Source of the DNA: Viola odorata
Taxonomy: Eukaryota; Streptophyta; Magnoliopsida; Malpighiales; Violaceae
Direction: 5' to 3'
Assembly (NCBI GenBank): GCA_963691705.1
Contig: OY829539.1
Coordinates: forward strand, 6,698,501 to 6,762,500
DNA length: 64,000 nt
How positions within the stretch are numbered: the first letter of the stretch is position 1; every line of letters starts with the position of its first letter. Below, piece after piece: positions 20,208 through 30,151 of this stretch. The position numbers were made by a program, and so were the translations under genes. The notes beneath the pieces were generated by a model that saw only the letters and a program-made list of their open reading frames with translations, was not told the origin of the DNA and did no database searches.

Positions 20208-22565
20208 ATGGCAAAGACTCGCCGTTCTGAGTCAAGATCCATCGATGAGAAGAAAATGGATACCACGGTCAGTGTTATTACCACGGAGGCCATTCTCCAG
20301 GAGCATTTGGCTACTCACGGTGCCGTTATTCCTGACGGTTATCAAGTTGTTGTTGCCCCTAGGTCAGTTCGTTTAAACAGCGTTCTGACCGGCAATCAAA
20401 GGGTGTTATATGCCCAGATGTTTCGCTATGGTTTCCGACTCCCTATCGATTCTTTCGTCAAGGATTTGCTTATTGCTGGCAATTTCAATCCTGCCCAGTT
20501 AGCCCCAAATGCTTATTGCTGTGTTTATGCTTTTTTGGAACTCTGTAGATATAAGGGGATCACTTCCCCTTCTCTTTTGTTGCTTAGATCCCTTTTTAAA
20601 TTGATGAAGTGCCGGGGTGTGATAACCATATCGCCTCGCTTTGACGATGATTCTCTCAAGTCTTTTACTTGGAAGTTGCTCCATATTGAGTCTTCTGTTG
20701 AGGCTTGGAAAAAGGAGTTCTTTCTGATAAATCTTCCTGACGCTCCTGGTCCCGAGTGGCGTTCTGGGTTCAACCAGGACGTCCAAGATGGCGTTTGGAG
20801 TCGACCAGGGACACTTCCCGCTCGTGAACAAGGATGGTTAAACACCTTACTCCAACTGGAGATCAGCGTTCATATTCGACTCACGGCCTGCAGAATGGCC
20901 ATTCAGGAGTGCGTTAGACGTGAGTATCGCGCTACTTTTCCCTTTCATCACTGATACTAACGCTGACGTTATTTTGTGATTTTGCAGCGACGGATCCTGA
21001 TTATAAACCCGAAAGCGTAAGAAGACGCTTAAGGAGAGCTCATAATAGAGAAGAAAGGGAAAAGCTCGATTCAGAGGCCACTGATAATCCTTCTGAGCTT
21101 CCGGCTACTTCCGCGAATCTCGCTCAAGTATCCTCCTCCTCAGTTGGCGAAGGGGATACTGACATCCCTGAAGGTGTTCCCATCGTGACCGTTGCTGCTC
21201 CCTCGTCTTCTCAGGCCCCTAAGGCCATTGCCAGAGGAAAAAAGAAGAAAAGAACACGGAGTATCGCCACTCTTACTCCTTCTCCCGACGCTGCGGGTTC
21301 TTCTGAGGCACCACCTTCCCTCGACACCGCTACCGTAAGCGTGTTTTTTTTTTTTTTTGGTGCGATATATTGTGCCTCAATATCTGTCGTCATTTGATCT
21401 ATTTTTCTTTTTTCTCAATTTGTACTCCTTGCAGGAGGCCGTTGTAGTTACTGCTTCCGCTCCTTCAGGCGATATGAATCTCACTTATGTGCTGAGGGGT
21501 TCCGCGAAGAGGGCCCGGATAGAAGGCGAGGATGAGAACATACCCTCCTCTAACATCGCGGGGGAAGGTGGTTCCATTAACGTTCCTAATTCCGCAGTGG
21601 TTCCTCCAGGTGGACATTCCGCGGAAGTTTTGGGGGACCTAGGAGGTGCGGATCCCTTTGGTGCTTCGCCCAGTTCCTTTGGTGGGCCTGTGCATCATTA
21701 TTCCTCTTCTTTAGGCTATCAAGACGTCTTGCAGGACCTTTCGAGCTATCAGCCTCATGGTACCTTCCTGCCCCCGGGCAGTTCTTCTTCACAGGTTCGC
21801 GCCCCTGGGCCTCTGGCTTTCGTTCCCTCTAGCGTTCCTTGGCGGCAACGCTATAATGAAGCCGGAACCTCTTTCAATTTTATGGCGGATCTTTGTCCAT
21901 TAAACGGGCTCGGCAAAGTGACCCATCAGGTTGAGTTGTTCGACTTCCGTACCCGTGGTTTGGCAGCCATCGGGGGCGATGGTTCAGATGAGGTTTCTAC
22001 CCTGCTGGCTTCTCAAATTCTGGCCTCATCTGCAGAACGGGAAACTTTCCTTTCCCTGGCGGAAGATGACCAAGTGAACTCCTTCCGTGCTAGCCTTTTC
22101 TCCAATATGATGAAATTTCACTACTGGGCGGAGGAGGTGAAGCATCGGACTGTTTCCCTCCGTTCTGTTTCGGCGGAGCTGTCCAAGGAGCAAGATGAAA
22201 GGAAAAAGGTGTTGGCAGATCGTTCCAAGATACTGCTGGCTCACCACGATTTACAGAAACAACATTCCGCTCTGGAAACAGCTTTGTCAGAGGAACAGGC
22301 CAAAGTGACTGCTTTGGAGAATGAGAAGTCCTCTTTAGAAAAGGAGAAGGCAGCTTTGGCGGAAGAGTCAGTCGATATGGGCTGGTGGCATGCTGAACAG
22401 ACCGCCCGTGTTCTAGTTAAGTGTTTCGAAGAAATTCATGGGGTGGATGCGTACAAGGGCGAAGATGTCGCGAAAGCCTTTCTACAGAGTTCTGCCCATA
22501 TCAACGAGGCAGGCTATCGCCAGGCCAAGGCAGCGGGCTGGAAACGAAAAGACCCCGAGAGCTGA
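20208..22565 (+). CDS. Antisense gene 2: spliced Transposase_28-like protein, 729 aa
   Basis: Three exons, 20208-20919, 20988-21334 and 21435-22565; the phases fit and give 729 aa. The start MAKTRRSESR is shared with H. Residues about 65-190 resemble the Transposase_28 family (MFRYGFRLPI, LAPNAYCCVYAFL, TISPRFDDDS). Exon 2 encodes a basic stretch (VRRRLRRA, then GKKKKRTRS), a likely nuclear or nucleic-acid-binding segment. About 520-580 is conserved with antisense gene 1 (HQVELFDFRTRGLAAIG, KFHYWAEE). About 595-665 is a strong coiled coil and GWWHAEQ follows near 668. All exons are open. Transcription converges with gag-pol. Role unknown; a chromatin, targeting or regulatory function is only a guess. 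Confidence 0.83.
20920..20987 (+). other. Intron 1 of antisense gene 2 (68 bp)
   Basis: GTGAGT donor and TTTTGCAG acceptor, phase 1. The preceding exon is 712 nt in both C and H; the H intron is 70 bp. Confidence 0.83.
21335..21434 (+). other. Intron 2 of antisense gene 2 (100 bp)
   Basis: GTAAGC donor followed by a long T run, acceptor CTCCTTGCAG, phase 0. The H counterpart is 54431-54337 with donor GTGAGT and acceptor TTCCTTGCAG. Confidence 0.8.
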
Positions 22566-23668
22566 TATGTCACGATATTTTGCCGTTCCCTCCAGCGATC
22601 AAATATCGCTTGGCTTTTGTCTTTTGTCTTTGCGGCATAATTATTTTGAACATTGAATCTTTGTAAATCCTTGAGATGCCTTTAATATTTCTAGACAATC
22701 CCTTTATCGATATTCCTCTTTTATTTTTCTCATCGCGAGACTTCTCTCGTCACTGAGGTTGCCTTATCCTCACGGTGCGTTTACTTTCTTGAGCAGATCC
22801 TTGGTATTTATACCAAGATGACCAAGATCTATGTCGGGTTGGCCTTTCGATAAGCCTATCGGTATCATGACCACCGCTCCTTCCGCTGATCAGAAGTATT
22901 CTGCACATTTCTAATTGTAGATTATCAGTAACAAAATGAGATTTGAGAGATAGTGATTACCCGTAGGAGCCTGTTCGCTGCCATCATTAGGCTTTATCAC
23001 GGAACCCGTTTCGAATCGTGTTTTCCCTCAGCTCTATACTCCGCCAGGGATTACTCATCCGGTTACTAGCTGGGATTACGCGATCCTTCACGTTTCCCTT
23101 ATCTCTCGTTCGGCCTTTCTAAGTGCCTCATCTCGTGAGCTGTCGGATCGGGACGGCTATCACAAGGCTAGGGAATTTTCACTTTTATAGGCGTTGTCCT
23201 CTCGTTTAGAACCGTGTCCTTACTTAATGGTTTAGCTGCACCAGCCCGACCGTTAAGATAGGATTCTTGTTTCTAAACAGAGTTTCTAACTCTTTGGGGC
23301 GTGTCTTGTCTTGATGTACCGTCTCCACGAGATCGGTCATCATTAAAGAACTTTTCACTCCCAAAGATACCGGGCAGTGCCCTCACTTAGTGAGCCATCT
23401 GATCAAGATCGGTCATCACAAGGATAGGACTTTTCACCCCCGGGGGCGTCAAGGATCTTTCAATCCGACGCTAATCAAGGATACACTGGGGTCGTGCCCT
23501 CACTTAGTGGGCCATCTGATCAAGACCGACCATCACAAGGATAGGACTTTTCACTCCCAGGGTACCCCCCTTTTTACCTGCACAAAAGCAACCACAAACC
23601 CACGAAAACTCTCCTATCGAGCGTTAGCCACGGTTAGGGTCGTTATAATCCAAATAGTGCAGATAAAA
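22566..23668. repeat. Convergent junction of C with degenerate repeat array
   Basis: About 1.1 kb between the ends of antisense gene 2 and pol, with no gene. Two clear units at about 23375-23440 and 23500-23565 share CCTCACTTAGTG, CATCTGATCAAGA and ACAAGGATAGGACTTTTCAC; weaker units lie near 23215-23280 and 23295-23365. CTCACTTAGTGAG is an inverted repeat. H carries five similar units at the same place. It may hold 3' processing signals for both strands. Confidence 0.7.
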
Positions 23669-25762
23669 TTAAACTCTAGGATAATATAACTTCAAACGAG
23701 CGATATTCCAGGAGTTGGATAAGGGCGTACCGTCAAGTGTCTCCAGGCGATAGGCCCCTCTTCCGACAACGTGGGTTACGCGATACGGTCCTTCCCAGTT
23801 AGGACTAAGCTTTCCCATACGTTGTCCGGTTGCTCGCCTGTCTCGGAGCACCAGGTCACCGTTTTTCAACAATCGCTCTTTGACCTGCCTGTTATGATAA
23901 CGGGCCATTTTTCTTTTGTAGTGTTGCGTTTTCAGTAGGACTTCTTCTCGAACCTCTGGTAACGCGTCCAGGTTAGCACGTAACCGTTCCTCGTTCAGTT
24001 CCTCACGAAAGTGAGCCACCCGTAGGCTCATGGCCCCAATTTCCACTGGCGTAACGGCTTCAGTTCCAAAAGCCAAAGCGAAAGGCGTTTCTCCAGTGCT
24101 AACTTTTACGGTCATGCGGTATGCCCACATCACATATGGCAATTCATCAGCCCACTTCTTCTTAGACCCCTCTATGTTTTTCTTAATACCGCTGAGGATG
24201 CTCCTATTAGTTACCTCTGCCTGTCCGTTGGTTTGTGGGTGAGCCACGGAAGAGAATCTCTGCTCAATCCCGAATTCTGAGCATTGGTCTTTGAAGAATT
24301 GGCTGGTGAACTGGGTCCCGTTATCGCTGACAAGGATACGAGGCACCCCGAATCTCATGATAACTTGATGTTTGAAAAAACGCCATGTTTTTTCTGCCGT
24401 GATTGTGGCAACCTCTTCAGCTTCCGCCCACTTCGTAAAATAGTCCACAACCACTATCACAAATTTCAGTTGGGACCTTGCCTTTGGAAATGGACCCAGG
24501 ATGTCAATCCCCCATTTGGCAAAAGGGCAAGGGGCGATGATTTCCGATATTTCCGTGGCTGGACGTCGAGGAATTTTAGCAAATTCCTGACATTTGGGGC
24601 AAGCTTGTACATAATCGTGGCAATCCCTTCGTATGGTGGGCCAGTAGAATCCTGATCTGAAAACTTGTGCCGCCATGGTGCCGCCTGACGCGTGCATTCC
24701 GCATATCCCTTCGTGGATTTCGCGTAAGGTGTGAAGGCCCTCTTGTTCGGTTATACATTTGGCGGCGGGGTGAGAAAAAAATCTTCGAATTAGATCCCCG
24801 TTATAGTACGTGCAACGAGCAGCCTGTCTTAGCACTTTCATCTTTTCAGCGTTACCGTCAGGCAGCTCTTCGTGCATCAGGTATTTTATCACTGGCATCC
24901 GCCAATCATTCTCGAGCTCATTCACACACAAAGAGGCTTGTTCCTCCATGAAGGACGGCACCGATAGCTCACGATAATACACATCTTTAGGTATAGATGC
25001 TTCAGGATTCGCGGCCAACTTGGCAAGGTAATCGGCTTCAGCATTTTCCTCTCGGGGAACGTGCTCGAAGCTGACTTGCATGCCCTCTTTCTTTATTTCC
25101 ACTAGTTCTCGCGTTACCTTAGAGAGGTACTGCACCATAATAGGTTCTCGAGCCTGAGAGTGTCCTGAGACCTGGTCAATTATCAGTTTGGAGTCTCCAC
25201 AAATTTTTAGACGCAGATCTCCTGTTTGGCCGGTATCGCGCCTTCCCTTGGAAGAAAACTCTCTTCCTATTCTGAGTCCAGCTAGCAACGCCTCATATTC
25301 GGCTGCGTTATTGGACAAAGGCTGCAAGATTCGAATAGCATACCGTATATGCATATCGTGCGACCCATTTATGAAGACTCCGGCCCCCGCCAGTTCTTGG
25401 TTTTTGGCTCCGTCCACATGAACGATCCAAAGATCCGTATATGTTTCTGGGAACGGGAGATCCATATCGTTCCATTCCGCTTCAGGTACACCACTCAAAG
25501 GGTCCTCTGTGAAAGTACACTCCGCTATAAAATCAGCAAGGACCTGAGCCTTTACGGATGGCCGGGACTGGTACCTCAAACCATATTGTTCGAGTTCTAG
25601 GGCCCAGATCAGCATTCTTCCTGAAGATTCAGGCTTTCGAAATATCCTCTTCAAGGGTTGGTCTGTAAGTACAACGATAGGATAAGACTGGAAGTATCGG
25701 TCCATCTTGCGGGCGACTTGTATGAGGGCGAACGCTATTTTCTCAATACGAGCATATCGCAG
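23669..25762 (-). CDS. pol: C pol, distal part: RNase H-integrase
   Basis: Continues the gag-pol frame after the stop at 25765-25763 and is open to its end near KLYYPRV. RNase H covers about 25480-24980 (HVDGAKNQELAGAG, later AEYEALLAGLRIG and the GDSKL segment). The integrase zinc-binding region lies around 24700-24600 (CPKCQEF). The catalytic core is about 24530-24170, with GIDILGPFPKA, DNGTQFTSQF and [12 protein letters not shown]-terminal tail follows. No chromodomain is seen, as expected for the Tat lineage. It can only be translated by reading through the TAA or from a repaired copy. Confidence 0.88.
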   Translation of the reverse strand: MRYARIEKIAFALIQVARKMDRYFQSYPIVVLTDQPLKRIFRKPESSGRMLIWALELEQYGLRYQSRPSVKAQVLADFIAECTFTEDPLSGVPEAEWNDMDLPFPETYTDLWIVHVDGAKNQELAGAGVFINGSHDMHIRYAIRILQPLSNNAAEYEALLAGLRIGREFSSKGRRDTGQTGDLRLKICGDSKLIIDQVSGHSQAREPIMVQYLSKVTRELVEIKKEGMQVSFEHVPREENAEADYLAKLAANPEASIPKDVYYRELSVPSFMEEQASLCVNELENDWRMPVIKYLMHEELPDGNAEKMKVLRQAARCTYYNGDLIRRFFSHPAAKCITEQEGLHTLREIHEGICGMHASGGTMAAQVFRSGFYWPTIRRDCHDYVQACPKCQEFAKIPRRPATEISEIIAPCPFAKWGIDILGPFPKARSQLKFVIVVVDYFTKWAEAEEVATITAEKTWRFFKHQVIMRFGVPRILVSDNGTQFTSQFFKDQCSEFGIEQRFSSVAHPQTNGQAEVTNRSILSGIKKNIEGSKKKWADELPYVMWAYRMTVKVSTGETPFALAFGTEAVTPVEIGAMSLRVAHFREELNEERLRANLDALPEVREEVLLKTQHYKRKMARYHNRQVKERLLKNGDLVLRDRRATGQRMGKLSPNWEGPYRVTHVVGRGAYRLETLDGTPLSNSWNIARLKLYYPRV

Positions 25763-28700
25763 TTACGCGTCCTTTAAGACATGACTCACGAAGTAAACTG
25801 GGCGATGAGTGTGGTTATCGTCACGAATAAGGACGGCGCTGACCACTTCGTCTGCCGCGCCCAAGTACAAGTACAGGGTATCGCCGGACTCGGGCCTTGT
25901 CAATAATAAATCGGATGATAAATAGTCCTTTAAGTCCACAAATGCTTGCTCACATTCTGGGGTCCACCCGAACGTGGCTTTCCGTCGTATGACTTTGAAA
26001 AAAGGGAGGCACTTTTCTCCTTGCTTGGAGACGAATCGTCCCAGAGCGATAACGCGCCCCGTTAGCCTTTGCACTTCCTTAACGGTTCTCGGCGATATCA
26101 TATCATGTATAGCTTTAACCTTGGAAGGATTAGGCTGGATACCTTTCTGGCTAACTACGTAGCCCAAAAACTTACCCGTCTGAAATGCAAACATGCACTT
26201 CCGGGGGTTTAGCTTCATGCGATACCTTTTCATCACATCAAAAACTTCCTTTAGATCCTGCAGGTGATCATGAAAATTCGCACTCTTCACCAGTATGTCG
26301 TCAACATATGCTTCCACATTTCTCCCTATTTTTTCCTCAAAAATCTTATTTGCCATTCGCTGAAACGTGGCCCCCGCGTTCTTTAGTCCAAATGGCATCA
26401 CTGTGTAACAATACGTGGCTTTAGGAGTAAGGAAGGCGGTCTTCTCCTCATCCTCTAGGGCCATAGGGATTTGATGATATCCGAAATTGGCGTCCAATGA
26501 GCTTAGATATGCGTACCCAGCTGTTTGATCAACCAACTGATCTATGCGAGGAAGCGGGTAGCAATCCTTAGGACAAGCATCGTTCAAATCGGTGAAGTCA
26601 ATGCACATACGCCAGTCTCCATTGGGTTTAGGAACAAGAACCGGGTTGGCTAACCAAGTGGGATATTGTACTTCGCGAATGAAACCCGCGTCAAGGAGCT
26701 TTACAACCTTCTTTTCCACAGCCGACGCTTTTTCGGTGGAGAACGCCCGTCGTTTTTGCTGAACTGGCTTGGCGTCAGGGTCAACGTTAAGCCTGTGTTC
26801 GGCTATTTCTCGTGATATACCTGGCATATCGGCGGGCTTCCATGCGAAATTTCCTTGGCATTTGTTCAGCAGCCATGCCAGTTGAAGATTTTCCGCTGGG
26901 CTGAGCTTATCGCTGACCAGGAAGCTGGCTCCCTCTTTGCCTATCACTGATACGGGTACCATCTTGTCAAGGGGTTGAGCGCGCTTTTCATCACCCTGCT
27001 CGTAGGGGTCTGCCGCTATACACACGTATCTATCGCAGCTTGTCTGAGTCATGAGCGAATAGCATTCTGCCGCCAGTTTCTGATCACCTTTTATCGATAC
27101 CACCCCGTCCCAGGAGGGGTATTTCATCTTTAGATGTTTTTGTGATATCGCCGCTCCAAAGCGATTGAGGAAAGGTCGTCCGAGTATGACGTTATAGGGC
27201 AGATTCAGATCCACAACAAGGAACAACAAATTCTCTGACCGTTTGTAAGTGTCTTCCCGGAAGTATACGGGTAAGGTGATTACTCCCGTAACAGGGATAG
27301 GGGTCCCATCCACGCCGACTATGGGTCTCTTACTAGGCGTTAACTCATCGTGGGGGCGTTTCATGAGGTTGTAAGCTTCCAGCGAAAAAAGGTTCACGGC
27401 ACTCCCGTTGTCCACAAGAGTCCTTCTTATACCATGACTGGCGATGACAGGTGTGACTACCAAGGCATCATTATGGGGATAGATAACGCCTTTTTCATCC
27501 TCTTCTGAAAAGGATAAGATCATGCGATCAAGTATGTCTATCGCTCCACCTTTCTTTGTCATGCCGTCTCGCGTACGCTTTTCCCCTTTCGCCACCATCG
27601 ACTGTTCTGACTCATCTGCGTAGGGGATCCCTCCCACTATGATATTGATTATGGGGATGTCGACGCCATCTATCGCGAAGGTTTCCCCACCCTTTCCTTT
27701 GGGAGCGTTATCCGGCTGTGGGACTGGAGGGGGCCTTGGTCGTTCGTCTGCCGCTCTTCTTATCGGATTGTTTCGGGCATCTTCCCTTACTTGAGTCGCA
27801 AATTCTCCCAGATATCCTTCCTCCACCAAGCGCTCTATCGCCCACTTTAATTCTCTGCAAGCCTTTGTGGAATGTCCTCTAGCTTTATGGAATTTACAGT
27901 AAGCGTTTTCTCTTCTGCCTAAAAGCACTCCAGGTTTCGTGGGTGCAGGATAACGGATAGGAAGATCTCGCCGTTCCGCTATCGCCAAGATCTCCGCTCT
28001 TGGTACATTCAAGGAGGGAAAATCCGGATCATACGCCCGATTTTTGTTAGCGTTCCCTTGACGCTGATGAGGGGAACTACCTTGTTTTCCTTTCGAGGAA
28101 TTTCCTTTTTGCTTATCGTAGGTCTTTGGGATGTAATCTTTCCGTCGAGCGTAATCATCAGTGTAATGATCGTCAACCAGAGGATTTGCGGGAGCGGCAG
28201 GGATGTGAGGTGCCCCAGGCGGCATATTAAATGTTCTATTTCTATTTTCTTCTTCTTCCATTTTCGCATAATTATGGGCTTTAAGTCTTAGTGCGTCCAA
28301 GGATATTGGAGGATCCACCATCAATGCATCTTTCAGTTTTCCATAGTGGCAGTTTCTTTTCAGAGCTTCTATGGCGAAATCAATAGTAACACCCGGCGTT
28401 AATGACATTTCCAGATCGAATCGGCTGAGAAATTCTTTCAATGTCTCTTGGGGCTTCCGCTGTATGTCAAATAACGCTGCAGCAGATTTCCAAATTGGAA
28501 TTGCTGTACTAAATCTGCTCCGAAATTTGGATTCCAACTGTGCGAAATTACTAATGGATCCGCCAGGAAGACCTTCAAACCAAAGACGAGCAACTCCCGA
28601 TAAGGTCATAACAAATATCTGACATAAAGCCGCATCACTGTGGGTTTGAAATTGGACGAAATCCTTCACTTTGTTGATGTGCGAAATAGGATCTTTAGTA

Positions 28701-29539
28701 CCATCATAAGTATCAGCGGGAAGCTTCACTCGCCTACTGACCCTGTGACGTCTTACACGACGACTGAAAGGGTGACCTGAGGTATCATCAAGAATCTCAC
28801 GCGCATGACGTGGGGGAGATATGTCTCCTTGTCGCCCTCCTTCCCTTGGTTCAGGTATATGATGTCGCCTGGGAGACCGACTGCGACTCCTGGGAGAACG
28901 ACTTCGATATCTTCTGCTACTGGATCTTTCACTGTACACGGGAGGTAAACTCCTGTTTGTTCCTTCCCTCCGTCCGGCCCAACGGTTCCCCAACGCCTCA
29001 AGCTGCCTGTCTTCCTGCAGAAGAAGTCTTTGTGGCATTTGTGGTACATAAGCCTCTACTTCTCCTTGAGTGAGCTGTACATGACCAACCGGGGGATTTC
29101 CTGCGGATAAAGGCACTTGGGGGTTCTCTGGAAACAACGGGGGCAGAGGTCGATCAGCAACAATAGATGGTGTGAACATGACGCGAGGAGGAACGCTAGA
29201 TCCAGAAGCACCAGGCGTGACTCTAGTGGCCATTTCAGTCAAATATTCCAAGCGGGAACGAAGGGCCGCTATTTCCATAGCAAAGGGATTTTCATTGTTA
29301 AGCACAGATCCTTCTAAAAGAGGAGTGTAAAGATCAGATCCCACCGTCTGTGATGAAGAAATGACCGTCTGTGAGGAGATAGATCCTCCGGCGATCCCGA
29401 CCGAGAGGTCCAGAGGTCCCGAGATAGTCGATTGCGTCGTCATAGAGAGGTCAGCAGTAGCAAAAGGAAATAACCGCCTGCGAGTTGAGAAAGGAATATT
29501 GGAAAATGTAGACCGGTCTGGCTCCGATCTGGCTGTCAT
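25763..29539 (-). CDS. gag-pol: C gag-protease-RT (1,258 aa)
   Basis: The start is the first ATG after the primer site (29539-29537); the earlier open codons begin with GTG and are an unlikely plant start. Capsid region about residues 275-420 (TYDGTKDPISHINKVKDF, FEGLPGGSI). A Cys/His knuckle CKFHKARGHSTKAC is near 546. Protease core VDNGSAVNLF is near 708; Asn replaces the usual Thr. RT has WRMCIDFTDLNDACP near 976 and the catalytic YVDD near 1078. The frame ends at TAA (25765-25763) between RT and RNase H, where H has GAG. That is the only break I see in the gag-pol of C. Confidence 0.9.
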   Translation of the reverse strand: MTARSEPDRSTFSNIPFSTRRRLFPFATADLSMTTQSTISGPLDLSVGIAGGSISSQTVISSSQTVGSDLYTPLLEGSVLNNENPFAMEIAALRSRLEYLTEMATRVTPGASGSSVPPRVMFTPSIVADRPLPPLFPENPQVPLSAGNPPVGHVQLTQGEVEAYVPQMPQRLLLQEDRQLEALGNRWAGRREGTNRSLPPVYSERSSSRRYRSRSPRSRSRSPRRHHIPEPREGGRQGDISPPRHAREILDDTSGHPFSRRVRRHRVSRRVKLPADTYDGTKDPISHINKVKDFVQFQTHSDAALCQIFVMTLSGVARLWFEGLPGGSISNFAQLESKFRSRFSTAIPIWKSAAALFDIQRKPQETLKEFLSRFDLEMSLTPGVTIDFAIEALKRNCHYGKLKDALMVDPPISLDALRLKAHNYAKMEEEENRNRTFNMPPGAPHIPAAPANPLVDDHYTDDYARRKDYIPKTYDKQKGNSSKGKQGSSPHQRQGNANKNRAYDPDFPSLNVPRAEILAIAERRDLPIRYPAPTKPGVLLGRRENAYCKFHKARGHSTKACRELKWAIERLVEEGYLGEFATQVREDARNNPIRRAADERPRPPPVPQPDNAPKGKGGETFAIDGVDIPIINIIVGGIPYADESEQSMVAKGEKRTRDGMTKKGGAIDILDRMILSFSEEDEKGVIYPHNDALVVTPVIASHGIRRTLVDNGSAVNLFSLEAYNLMKRPHDELTPSKRPIVGVDGTPIPVTGVITLPVYFREDTYKRSENLLFLVVDLNLPYNVILGRPFLNRFGAAISQKHLKMKYPSWDGVVSIKGDQKLAAECYSLMTQTSCDRYVCIAADPYEQGDEKRAQPLDKMVPVSVIGKEGASFLVSDKLSPAENLQLAWLLNKCQGNFAWKPADMPGISREIAEHRLNVDPDAKPVQQKRRAFSTEKASAVEKKVVKLLDAGFIREVQYPTWLANPVLVPKPNGDWRMCIDFTDLNDACPKDCYPLPRIDQLVDQTAGYAYLSSLDANFGYHQIPMALEDEEKTAFLTPKATYCYTVMPFGLKNAGATFQRMANKIFEEKIGRNVEAYVDDILVKSANFHDHLQDLKEVFDVMKRYRMKLNPRKCMFAFQTGKFLGYVVSQKGIQPNPSKVKAIHDMISPRTVKEVQRLTGRVIALGRFVSKQGEKCLPFFKVIRRKATFGWTPECEQAFVDLKDYLSSDLLLTRPESGDTLYLYLGAADEVVSAVLIRDDNHTHRPVYFVSHVLKDA

Positions 29540-29604
29540 AACCGTTCCGATATCCCAACTAAACGGAGCTTGGCTATTAAGGACGCTCACTTAATACACC
29601 AAAG

Positions 29605-29622
29605 CTCTCAATGAAAGCACCA
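29605..29622 (-). promoter_or_regulatory. C primer binding site
   Basis: Minus strand reads TGGTGCTTTCATTGAGAG, two bases inside the 5' LTR. It is identical to the site in H. I do not assign the tRNA. Confidence 0.8.
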
Positions 29623-29624
29623 TT

Positions 29625-30151
29625 TGATAAGATCCGAGATCTCTTCTGGTCGGAAACGGCTGCTGCAGCTAGTCGGATGGGAAGCGACCGGCGTCGGAGG
29701 TACCTGCAAAGCGCCGGAGGGGGACTCCGGCGTAGACACTCTGATGCTTAAGTCAGTTCGAGTTTTCAGAATGGTAGAGGTTCTCTAAGATGATCTCGAT
29801 CTTACCTTTTGTTTGGAATTCGAAGGGGTATTTATAGGCTTAAGATGGCGATATCTTACAGCGATAGAGGATGGCAACGTTGTAACCATCGCTTCGGGCG
29901 ATATCAGTTCCGTCATTGGGGCGATAATCATGTAGGGTCTATCGGGAGCGATATCCTCCTTGGTCCCCTAGGATGGGATGACGCCGTGCGCATAAAGGTG
30001 CATGAGATCCCCCCCCGCTGAAGTCGACCATCCTAGGAAATTTCCGCTGGCCCAGGCGATAGGTTGGCATTTTAGGGAAGCGTATAGAAACTTGTCCGGG
30101 ATTGATGTCGTAGCCCCAATGTTGCCGTCAGGAGCATTCCAATTGTTATCA
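29625..30151 (-). repeat. C 5' LTR (527 bp)
   Basis: Mate of 14277-14805, differing at four substitutions and a poly-C length (8 C here, 10 there). The stem arms are at 29712-29719 and 29725-29732. Confidence 0.95.
29829..29836 (-). promoter_or_regulatory. TATA box of C 5' LTR
   Basis: TATAAATA on the minus strand in the context GCCTATAAATACCCC. The same sequence occurs in the H and S LTRs, so it is the likely sense promoter core of this group. Confidence 0.7.

Larger units (their letters stand above)
14277..30151 (-). mobile_element. Element C: young Tat-type Ty3/gypsy retrotransposon with four antisense genes
   Basis: 15,875 bp on the minus strand, with LTRs of 529 (3') and 527 bp (5') and a perfect ATAAG duplication (14272-14276 and 30152-30156). 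It sits in B's pol between RNase H and integrase. I count four substitutions plus a two-base poly-C difference between its LTRs, so it is the youngest insertion here. Sense genes: gag-pol (29539-23669) with one internal stop. Antisense genes: four, at 15568-22565. Placement in the Tat lineage is inferred from the long region between pol and 3' LTR with Transposase_28-like antisense ORFs. Confidence 0.95.

Noticed and set aside
23341..23570. A CRISPR-like array
   Set aside because: Repeats are degenerate and unequally spaced, within a plant retrotransposon, with no spacer structure.
29540..29590. An earlier gag start with residues MSVLNSQ
   Set aside because: The codon is GTG, not used as a normal start in plant nuclear genes; H has no supporting ATG there. 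The ATG at 29539 is preferred.
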